Shown here one piece after another: positions 57,547-64,000 of a stretch of 64,000 nucleotides of DNA. The translations under genes and the position numbers were made by a program. This DNA is from Solirubrobacter soli DSM 22325 (GTDB lineage Bacteria > Actinomycetota > Thermoleophilia > Solirubrobacterales > Solirubrobacteraceae): assembly GCF_000423665.1 (NCBI RefSeq), contig NZ_KE384073.1, positions 262,144 through 326,143 on the forward strand, in the 5' to 3' direction. Every line of letters begins with the position of its first letter. The first letter of the stretch is position 1. The notes under the pieces are model-generated. The model saw only the letters and a list, made by a program, of their open reading frames with translations, did no database searches and was not told the origin of the DNA.

Positions 57547-58875
57547 ATGCGGGTGCGTTTTCCTCCATCGCCGACCGGCGCGTTGCACATCGGCAACGCG
57601 AGGACGGCACTGTACAACTGGCTTCTCGCGCGGGGCTCGGGCGGCGAGCTCGTCCTGCGGATCGAGGACACCGATCGCGAACGTTCCACGGCTGAGAACG
57701 TCCAGCTGATCTTCGACAGCCTCGAATGGCTCGGCATCGACTGGGACGAGGGGCCGATCTACCAGACGTCCAACGCGCCCCGGCATGCCGAGGTCGTTCA
57801 GCAGCTGCTCGACTCCGGGCAGGCCTATCGATCCACCGCCGGCGCGGAGGAGGTCAAGGCCTTCAAGGAGGCCAATGGCAATCGCGGCTTCCGCGGCTCC
57901 GACGAGGGCACGGGCGCCGTGCGCCTGCGGATGCCCGACGAGGGCGTGACGCTGGTCCGGGACGTGATCCGCGGCGAGAGCGCGTTCGAGAACGTCCTCC
58001 AGGACGATCTCGTGATCGCCCGCGCGGACGGGACGCCGATCTACCACCTCGCGGTGGTCGTCGACGACCACGACGCCGGGATCACGCACGTCGTGCGCGG
58101 GGCGGACCACTACTCCAACACCCCCAAGCACATCCGGATCTACGAGGCGATGGGCGCGGAACTGCCGACGTTCGCCCACCTTCCGCTGCTCCATGGGCCG
58201 GATGGGAAGAAGCTTTCGAAGCGACACGGCGCAGCTTCGGTTCAAGATCTGCGCAATTCGGGGTATCTACGCGAGGCGGTGATCAACTACCTCGCGCTCC
58301 TGGGCTGGGGCTACGACGAGACGACGACGTTCTTCAGCATCGAGGAGCTCCAGCAGCTGTTCTCGCTCGAGCGCGTCTCGAAGAACCCGGCGGTCTTCGA
58401 CGAGCAGAAGCTGCGGTGGATCAACGGCCGCTACGTGCGCGAGCTCTCGCAGGACGATCTCACGCACCGGCTCGAGGACTTCACGGGTCGGACGGGTCTG
58501 GCCGGCGCGGTCGCGATCACCCAGGAGAAGATCTCCACGCTCGACGAGTTCTGGAAGCTCGCCGCGTCCTTCTACGACGGGCCGGTGGACGACCCCAAGG
58601 CGCGCGAGAAGTTCCTCGAGCCGCGCGAGTCCAAGGAGGCCTTGGCGGACGTGCGCGACGCGCTCGTGGAGCTGGCGGAGCCCTGGACCGAGGGGAGTGT
58701 CGAGGAGGCGCTGCGCGGCGTCGCCGAGCGGACGGAGCGCAAACCGAAGCAACTCTTCCAGCCTCTACGCGTTGCATTGACAGGAACGACCGTCTCACCC
58801 GGTATCTTCGAGACCGTCGCGCTGCTGGGGCGCGATGAGACACTCGGCAGAGTGGGGCGCGCGCTTGAGGCGTAG
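57547..58875 (+). CDS. gltX: glutamate--tRNA ligase
   Basis: 442 residues. HIGH motif as HIGN in PPSPTGALHIGNARTALYNW near residue 15, KMSKS motif as KLSKR near 222-226, and the Glu/Gln-discriminating region around GFRGSDEGTGAVRLRM. Shorter than E. coli GltX (471). No gln-specific GlnS gene is seen, so it may be a non-discriminating enzyme feeding a GatCAB route (inference). 21 bp before the HDOD gene, so both may be co-transcribed. Confidence 0.96.
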   Translation: MRVRFPPSPTGALHIGNARTALYNWLLARGSGGELVLRIEDTDRERSTAENVQLIFDSLEWLGIDWDEGPIYQTSNAPRHAEVVQQLLDSGQAYRSTAGAEEVKAFKEANGNRGFRGSDEGTGAVRLRMPDEGVTLVRDVIRGESAFENVLQDDLVIARADGTPIYHLAVVVDDHDAGITHVVRGADHYSNTPKHIRIYEAMGAELPTFAHLPLLHGPDGKKLSKRHGAASVQDLRNSGYLREAVINYLALLGWGYDETTTFFSIEELQQLFSLERVSKNPAVFDEQKLRWINGRYVRELSQDDLTHRLEDFTGRTGLAGAVAITQEKISTLDEFWKLAASFYDGPVDDPKAREKFLEPRESKEALADVRDALVELAEPWTEGSVEEALRGVAERTERKPKQLFQPLRVALTGTTVSPGIFETVALLGRDETLGRVGRALEA

Positions 58876-58896
58876 TCGGCGGGATAGGAGGGGTAA

Positions 58897-60105
58897 ATGG
58901 CGGGGGCCTCAACCATTGGTCCAGCGGTGCCGATACAGGGTCAAGGTGACTTTGTGATGACGCCTGGCCAAACTCCAGAACCACTCGCTGCGGCCGATGA
59001 CTCACTCATGAGCACCGCAACCGCACCGGCCGCCGTCCGGCCCCGCCCCCGCGGCGACGCGCCGTACGCCGTCGTCGGCCGTCCTCGTAATGAGGGTCAC
59101 GGCAAGCGACTGACCGCTGCGTTCGAGGCCCTCGAGGTCTTCCCGGCGCTCGCCGAGTCGCGGAACCGCCTGCTTGCCCTCATCTCCGAGGACAAGCCGT
59201 CGACCGCCGACGTCGTCCGCGCGATCGAGTCCGACGTCGCGCTCGTCATCTCCGTCATGCGTCTGGCCAACGGCCTCGACTCCCCGCGTCGCGGCCAGGT
59301 CGAGTCGGTCGTCGGCTCCGTCGAAGTGCTCTCGCCCGAGGCCGTCCAGCGCCTCGCCGCCAACGCCGAGACCTTCGAGTTCTTCGAGCGGGGCAAGACC
59401 TGGGACGCCGCCCCCGAGCGCTTCCGCCTGCACGCCGTCGCCGTCCAGCGCGCCGCCGACCGCCTCGCGTCGGCCGCCGGCTACGCCTACCGCGATCGTC
59501 TGCTCGTCACCGCCCTCCTGCACGACGTCGGCAAGCTCGTGCTCATGCACGCCTACCCGGGCTACCCGAAGCAGGTCCACGGGCCCGCCCGCACGCCCGA
59601 GGAGCGCCTGCACTACGAGCGTCGCGAGCTCGGCGTCGACCACGCGCTGGTCGGCGGCGTGTTGGCTCGCCGCTGGAACCTCCCGAACGCGGTGGCTTCC
59701 GCCATCGAGCGCCATCACTCCGACGACGCCCAGGGCGACGCGGCCTTCGTCCGCCTGGCCGACATGCTCGCCCACTACTCCCAGGGCTCGCCCGTGAGCT
59801 CCACCGAGCTCCTGCGTGCGGCCCGCACCGTCGGCTTCGGCCCCAGCGAGCTCCGCGCCGTGCTCTACGACCTGCCGTACCCGTCCAACGACCGCCCGCG
59901 CGCCGTCGAGCCCTGCCCGCTCTCCACCCGCGAGCTGGACGTCCTCAAGCGCCTCGCCCAGGGCATGGTCTACAAGCAGATCGCGCTCGAGCTCTCGTTG
60001 AGCACCAGCACGGTCCGCACCCACCTCCACAACATCTACGGCAAGCTCGGCGCCGTCGACCGCGCCCAGGCCGTGTTGCACGCGACGGAACGCGGCTGGC
60101 TCTAG
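58897..60105 (+). CDS. HDOD-domain protein fused to a LuxR-type HTH
   Basis: 402 residues, ATG preceded by AGGAGG. A variable N-terminus (1-60) leads to an HDOD domain (about 70-285): KRLTAAFEALEVFPALAESR, DVALVISVMRLANGLDSPRR and LLVTALLHDVGKLVLMHAYP, in which the HD dyad is kept. The C-terminus (341-402) is a GerE/LuxR HTH: PLSTRELDVLKRLAQGMVYK, LELSLSTSTVRTHLHNIYGK. HDOD proteins sense signals in regulatory cascades; here the domain probably controls DNA binding directly. Confidence 0.92.
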   Translation: MAGASTIGPAVPIQGQGDFVMTPGQTPEPLAAADDSLMSTATAPAAVRPRPRGDAPYAVVGRPRNEGHGKRLTAAFEALEVFPALAESRNRLLALISEDKPSTADVVRAIESDVALVISVMRLANGLDSPRRGQVESVVGSVEVLSPEAVQRLAANAETFEFFERGKTWDAAPERFRLHAVAVQRAADRLASAAGYAYRDRLLVTALLHDVGKLVLMHAYPGYPKQVHGPARTPEERLHYERRELGVDHALVGGVLARRWNLPNAVASAIERHHSDDAQGDAAFVRLADMLAHYSQGSPVSSTELLRAARTVGFGPSELRAVLYDLPYPSNDRPRAVEPCPLSTRELDVLKRLAQGMVYKQIALELSLSTSTVRTHLHNIYGKLGAVDRAQAVLHATERGWL

Positions 60106-60160
60106 TCCTTCGTCGCGGCCTCGCGCGCTCGCGCGCCGGGTCGCATGTCAGGATTGGCCC

Positions 60161-60553
60161 GTGCTCTCGATCACGACCAAATCGCCCTACGCGATCCGCG
60201 CGCTGGCCGAACTCGCCCGCACCGGCGGCGCCGGCCCGGTCCCGATCGGCGAGCTCGCCCGCCGCCGCGACGTCCCGGTCCAGTTCCTCGAGCAGCTCTT
60301 CGCCGTCCTCCGCCGCGCAGGCATCCTCCGCTCCCAACGCGGCGTCAAGGGCGGCTACGCCTTCGCCCGCGAACCGGGCGAGGTGACCGTGCTCGAGGTC
60401 GTCGAGCTCCTCGACGGCCGCCTCGGCGCCGAAGCCGAAGGCATCTTCGCCGAAGCCGCCGCCGCAGCCCGCGCCGTCCTCGCCAAGACGACCATCCTCG
60501 ACGTCGTCGACCGCGAGAACCAGGCCGCGGGCGCGACGATGTACTACATCTAG
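60161..60553 (+). CDS. Rrf2-family transcriptional regulator (no cysteines)
   Basis: 130 residues from GTG 60161. Start LSITTKSPYAIRALAELART and recognition region IGELARRRDVPVQFLEQLFA with GGYAFAREPGEVTVLEVVEL are typical. The three cysteines that hold the Fe-S cluster in IscR/NsrR are absent, so it is of the CymR/RirA-unlike, cluster-free type. No sulfur or Fe-S genes are adjacent, and its target is unknown. Confidence 0.92.
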   Translation: MLSITTKSPYAIRALAELARTGGAGPVPIGELARRRDVPVQFLEQLFAVLRRAGILRSQRGVKGGYAFAREPGEVTVLEVVELLDGRLGAEAEGIFAEAAAAARAVLAKTTILDVVDRENQAAGATMYYI

Positions 60554-60712
60554 TTAGATCGCCGTTTGCAGGGCCTTTTGGCTCTGCGGGCACGATGTGA
60601 CCCGGCTGGGTCCGGTCGAATCCGGCCGAATCCGGGGTGGACTGTCCCGTGGGAGTGGCGCGTCGGCGCTCGTGGGGGTTCGACCACGGATCCGGCCACC
60701 CGTTCGTTGACC

Positions 60713-60892
60713 CGTTCGACCTACGCCTCGATGTCGATCGCGGCCGGCGTCAACGCCCACGCCCTCTGCCGCTACATGGGCCACAGCTCCATCGCCGTCA
60801 CCTTCGACCTCTACGGCCACCTCTTCCCAGGCAACGAGTCCGAGTCCGCCGCCCTCCTCGACGCCTTCCTCGACCGAGCGTTCCTGGCCTGA
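60713..60892 (+). pseudogene. C-terminal fragment of a tyrosine recombinase (integrase)
   Basis: The last 59 codons read STYASMSIAAGVNAHALCRY, then MGHSSIAVTFDLYGHLFPGN, the C-terminal HxxR-to-Tyr part of a phage-type integrase with the nucleophile Tyr in DLYGHLFPG. The conserved LRHTYAS now reads TRSTYAS, and everything upstream (the arm-binding and core domains) is gone. The frame continues upstream to 60566 but without integrase-like sequence. A deletion remnant of an integrated element. Confidence 0.85.
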
Positions 60893-60931
60893 CCCTTGAA
60901 CTTCGGCGTCCTAAATCCGATAATCAGATTC

Positions 60932-61189
60932 GTGAGCGAGATCAGCGCTACCGAAGCTTCCAAGCGCTTCGCCGACCTCCTCGACGCGGTCGAGCACCGC
61001 GGCGAGACGTTCACGGTCGTGCGCCGCGGCCGCGTGGTCGCGACCATCGCCCCGGCCCGCCGCGGAACCGGAGCTGACCTGCGCCGCATCCTCGCCGAGC
61101 ACCCGCCCGACGACCGCTGGGCCGATGACCTCGAGGATCTGCGCCGCTTCGCCGGCGAGGCCCCGACCACCGACCCGTGGAACGACTGA
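60932..61189 (+). CDS. Phd/YefM-family antitoxin
   Basis: 85 residues from GTG 60932 (a TTG start at 60896 would add 12). Begins SEISATEASKRFADLLDAVE with HRGETFTVVRRGRVVATIAP, the antitoxin DNA-binding fold; the C-terminal 30 residues (LAEHPPDDRWADDLEDLRRF) wrap the toxin. Overlaps the VapC toxin gene by 13 bp. Confidence 0.9.
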   Translation: MSEISATEASKRFADLLDAVEHRGETFTVVRRGRVVATIAPARRGTGADLRRILAEHPPDDRWADDLEDLRRFAGEAPTTDPWND

Positions 61190-61581
61190 TCGTCGACACG
61201 GGCGTGCTGATCGCGATCGAGCGCGGCCGCCAGATCGACGAGAGCCTGCTCCCCGACGACGCGGACATCGCGATCGCCGCGATCACCGCGTCTGAGCTGA
61301 TGGTCCGCGTCGAACTCGCCGACGCCCAGCGCCAGCCGGCGCGCAAGGCCACCGTCGGCGCGATCCTCGCCACGTTCGACGTCATCGCCTTCGACATCGA
61401 CGTCGCCCGCCACCACGCCGCCCTACTGGCTCACGCGCGCCGCACGGGCCGCCCGCGGGGAGCGCACGACCTCCAGATCGCAGCAACCGCGCGCGCAACG
61501 CGCCGCGTGCTGATCACAACCGACGCGCAGGCGTTCGACGATCTCCCCGCGGTCGACCACCGCGTAATCCCGCCCCGCTAG
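61177..61581 (+). CDS. vapC: VapC-type PIN-domain toxin
   Basis: 134 residues from GTG 61177. PIN nuclease acids are all present: D7 (LIVDTGVLIAIE), E40 (ITASELMVRVEL), D98 (RGAHDLQIAATA) and D116 (LITTDAQAFDDL). Cuts tRNA or rRNA when the antitoxin is lost (family knowledge). The pair probably stabilised the mobile element of which the integrase stump remains. Confidence 0.92.
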   Translation: MERLIVDTGVLIAIERGRQIDESLLPDDADIAIAAITASELMVRVELADAQRQPARKATVGAILATFDVIAFDIDVARHHAALLAHARRTGRPRGAHDLQIAATARATRRVLITTDAQAFDDLPAVDHRVIPPR

Positions 61582-61889
61582 CGATCATCACGGAGGAGGA
61601 GTCCCAGAGACTCGGAAATCCACAAGAGGAGCACACTGCGTCCCCTCCGGTCCCGTCACGGGAACCCACCGGTGCGCGTCCCACGGGGCGGCGACGAGCG
61701 CTCCGCACCACGCGGATTCGAACTCTTGAGCGCGCCAGATCCTGTCCTGTCGAGGTGCTTCACTCGCTCGGGTGAGCCTGGCAGAACCAGATACCGGACG
61801 GAGTCGGAGACATCGAGCGGAACGGGGATGGCTTCACCGGCAGCGTCTCGCTCCCGGTCGAAGAGGACGGGTTCTTCGGTACTGCGGGC

Positions 61890-62062
61890 CATGCGACGAG
61901 CCGAGCGAGTTCATGACCGCCGCGCAGCGCGAACGCGCGATGGCAACCCTGGAAGGCCTCGCCGAACAGTACGCCCACGACCTGCTCGGCGACATCCTCG
62001 GGAACACCTTCGGGCGGTCCAGTCGGCCGCGGTCACGCAACTCGACGGTGACCATCACCTAG
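61890..62062 (+). pseudogene. helical protein fragment
   Basis: A stretch reading MTAAQRERAMATLEGLAEQY then AHDLLGDILGNTFGR has the composition of a real amphipathic helical domain, stopping at TAG 62060-62062 after a basic tail. The frame before it (GYCGPCDEPSEF) has no start with ribosome-binding site. Family unknown. Confidence 0.35.
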
Positions 62063-62135
62063 ACGCCAAGCACGCCGCCGCCGATCCGCGCGCGGCCCGA
62101 GACTGTCGAGGACCGGACCGGCGCGTGATCACACC

Positions 62136-62460
62136 TGCTCGTCGTATGCGAACCGGCATGCCGTCTACAGCGCGGCGACGTTCTGCCCGGTGTGTGGGCT
62201 GCGGCCAACGACCGACATCGGGCTGGAACTGATCCAGCCTCACGGGACATGCCGGCAGCGGAAGACCGGATCGAAGAGGACGAGCGCGAGCGCCCTGCGG
62301 GCGGGCGTGTTCGAGCGCCTCGCGGTCGACGTGCTCAAGTCGGTGGTCAGCGTGTTCGAGAGCTTCGCGCGTCAGCAGTTTCGCGAGCGCGTGTCCAACG
62401 CCGAAGAGCTGACCTCCGACAGCGGCGCGGACCGTGGCGACTCTGGCGCGTCGACCTCGA
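62136..62460 (+). pseudogene. remnant of a zinc-ribbon-like protein
   Basis: The plus frame contains YANRHAVYSAATFCPVCGLR, a CxxC pair, then PTTDIGLEL, and further on FERLAVDVLKSVVSVFESFA, helical and protein-like. Between these pieces the sequence is Arg/Ser-rich junk. It lacks a start, and the frame runs out near 62460. I judge it a decayed gene with an N-terminal zinc ribbon and a helical C-part. Confidence 0.35.
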
Positions 62461-62693
62461 GGGTGGCGACCGGCGCTACGTGTCGTTCCGGCGCACACCG
62501 AGGCGGCGGTCTCGGTGGGGACTAAGCGGGTCGTCACCGAGACCTTTCCCGAGGGCTGCCCCCCTCATGCTGCGCCACCGTGCTCTACGGCGAGCCCTGA
62601 GCGACGGTCACCCACCACATCCGTGGGCCTTGACAGCGGTGCGTGTGAGCACTAACTCTTCCAGCTCGGTTTAGTTGGGCGAGAGGAGAAATT

Positions 62694-64000
62694 ATGCGTG
62701 CACTGAGTTGCGGCGTAGCCGTCGTGCTGCTCACGGGGGTGATGGCCGCGCCTGCGGCGGCCCAAGATCCCGGGGCGGGAGACTTGTCGATCACGAAGGC
62801 GAGCTTCGGCACGGTCGGCACCCAGCCGATCGACCGCTACACGCTCGCCAACCGCAACATGTCGGTCTCGATCATCACCTACGGCGCGATCGTGCAGGCC
62901 GTCAACGTGCCCGACCGGAGCGGGCAGGTGGCCAACGTCGCGCTCAACTTTGCCGCTATCGCCAACTACACGAGGAACGGCGATTACCGGGGCTCGATCG
63001 CCGGGCGCTACGCCAACCGCATCGCCAAGGGCCGCTTCACGCTCGACGGCACGCAGTACTCGCTGGACATCAACAACAACCCGAACACCCTCCACGGCGG
63101 CTACAGCGGCTTCAACACCAAGGTGTGGGCGGCCACGCCGGTCCAGACGCCGGATTCGGTCGGCGTCAAGCTGACGTACACGTCGCCCGCCGGCGAGGGG
63201 TGCACGCCCGGTCGAACCAGTAACCCGCCCTGCTCGACGGGCTTCCCGGGCACCGTGCCCGTCACCGTCGTGTACTCGCTGGACGCCCGCGACAACCTGC
63301 GGATCGACTACTCGGCGACGACCGACGCGCCGACCGTTCTCAACCTCACCAACCACTCCTACTGGATCCTCGGCGGCGCAGGGTCGGGAACGACCAACAA
63401 TTACCAGCTCAAGCTCAACGCCGACCGCTACACACCGATCGACAGCACCTCGATCCCGACCGGCGCGCTTGACCCGGTGGCCGGCACTCCGATGGACTTC
63501 CGCGACGTCCACTCGATCGGCGAGCGGATCAACGCGAACTTCCGCGGCTACGACCACAACTGGGTGCTCAACCGGCTTCCCGGCGATAGCACCAGCCTGG
63601 TCGAGGCAGCCACGCTGCGCGATCCGGCCAGCGGCCGCAAGCTGACGGTCTCCACCGATCAGCCGGGGATCCAGTTCTACTCGAACAACGGCAACGGGGT
63701 GGCGCTCGAGACCCAGCACTTCCCGGATTCGCCCAACCGCCCGGACTTCCCCTCGACAGTCCTGCGCCCCGGGGAGACGTACAAGAGCACCACGGTCTTC
63801 AGCTTCGGGACCGATAACGTCACCCGTGCCTACGACGACGCCGGCGGCACCGTCCCGGCGACGCTTGCGCTCACGCTCGGGACTCCCGCGACCTTCGGCC
63901 CGTTCACGCCCGGCGCGACGAACACCTACGAGTCCTCGACGACCGCCAACGTCATCAGCACCGCCGGCGACGCGACGCTGAGCATCGCCGACCCGAGTTC
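62694..64000 (+). CDS. secreted aldose 1-epimerase (partial, runs off the window)
   Basis: At least 435 residues, no stop before the window ends. ATG at 62694 has GAGAGGAGAA ahead. Signal peptide ends near AAA-Q (residue 24). The galactose-mutarotase barrel has H134 (LHGGYSG), H221 (NLTNHSYW) as general acid, and E339 (ALETQHFPD) as base; RYANRIAKGRF is the family's substrate loop. From about residue 390 a separate beta domain starts (ATLALTLGTPATFG; the TTANVISTAGDATLS phrase recurs in many actinobacterial secreted proteins). Exported mutarotases usually aid polysaccharide or sugar uptake. Confidence 0.92.
   Translation, partial: MRALSCGVAVVLLTGVMAAPAAAQDPGAGDLSITKASFGTVGTQPIDRYTLANRNMSVSIITYGAIVQAVNVPDRSGQVANVALNFAAIANYTRNGDYRGSIAGRYANRIAKGRFTLDGTQYSLDINNNPNTLHGGYSGFNTKVWAATPVQTPDSVGVKLTYTSPAGEGCTPGRTSNPPCSTGFPGTVPVTVVYSLDARDNLRIDYSATTDAPTVLNLTNHSYWILGGAGSGTTNNYQLKLNADRYTPIDSTSIPTGALDPVAGTPMDFRDVHSIGERINANFRGYDHNWVLNRLPGDSTSLVEAATLRDPASGRKLTVSTDQPGIQFYSNNGNGVALETQHFPDSPNRPDFPSTVLRPGETYKSTTVFSFGTDNVTRAYDDAGGTVPATLALTLGTPATFGPFTPGATNTYESSTTANVISTAGDATLSIADPS

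Larger units (their letters stand above)
61582..62693. other. 1.1-kb gene-poor, degenerate region
   Basis: No complete gene is found on either strand. Frames are broken by stops, third-position GC bias is lost compared with flanking genes, and protein-like stretches occur in scattered frames (61890-62062 and 62136-62460, plus a weak minus-strand frame at 61892-61656). No tRNA, att repeat or inverted repeat end was recognised. Best read as the decayed body of the island whose integrase stump lies at 60713. Confidence 0.7.

Noticed and set aside
61680-61760. possible tRNA on the minus strand (GTTCGAATC-like T-loop)
   Set aside because: No acceptor or anticodon stem can be paired around it.
61656-61892. 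78-codon minus-strand frame in the degenerate region
   Set aside because: Begins plausibly (ARSTEEPVLFDRERDAAGE) but turns Arg/Ser/Pro-rich and has no ribosome-binding site; kept only as part of the debris.

Overview
The window is 64 kb of very GC-rich, densely packed chromosomal DNA. The gene content points to an actinobacterium, most likely Solirubrobacterales / Thermoleophilia (inference, not proven). Supporting signs are the thrS...infC-rpmI-rplT-trmH-pheST-argCJBD order, frequent GTG starts, 4-bp ATGA/GTGA overlaps, a PASTA/Ser-Thr kinase pair, an Rpf-like lytic transglycosylase, and many small secreted beta-rich proteins whose C-terminal domains recur within the window. There is no plasmid or phage core. 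One scar of a mobile element lies near the right end.

Layout. 1-11.7 kb is a mosaic of small enzymes and regulators: two alpha/beta hydrolases, VOC, an AraC-type HTH with a DHFR-like protein, LysR, a methyltransferase, and an ArsR/SRPBCC pair. It also has two divergent tRNA genes (Cys and Val), several short secreted proteins, and a patch of gene debris at 1.9-2.4 kb. 11.2-14.5 kb carries a PASTA lipoprotein, a transmembrane Ser/Thr kinase and an M20 peptidase. 14.5-18.8 kb holds three tandem paralogous secreted proteins with RTX-like calcium-binding repeats. 18.9-25.1 kb holds a GH13 glucosidase/LOG/aminotransferase operon, an Rpf-like protein, an amidase and a secreted protein.

25.1-36.9 kb is the information-processing and arginine core: thrS, then infC-rpmI-rplT ending in a good intrinsic terminator, then trmH-pheS-pheT-argC-argJ-argB-argD as one chain of overlapping frames. 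Right after it comes the most unusual protein of the window. It combines an export signal, PVPTVQ and Gly/Ser repeats, a sigma-70 region-4-like helix-turn-helix and a transmembrane segment (36.9-38.3 kb). 38.4-44.7 kb is a catabolic operon: a GntR regulator, a family III CoA-transferase, HyuA, HyuB and an isochorismatase/N-carbamoylsarcosine-amidase-like hydrolase. It is followed by an MFS exporter with a divergent AraC regulator and by an HMG-CoA-lyase-family enzyme.

47.8-53 kb has poorly known genes: a 55-aa membrane protein, a long coiled-coil protein, a GntR regulator and a SelA-like PLP protein. 53-60.5 kb holds dnaE, nfo, gltX, an HDOD-LuxR fusion and an Rrf2-type regulator. 60.5-62.7 kb is a degraded island with an integrase C-terminus, a Phd/VapC toxin-antitoxin pair and about 1.1 kb of debris. 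The window ends inside a secreted aldose 1-epimerase. All functional statements rest on reading motifs by eye; no database search was run.
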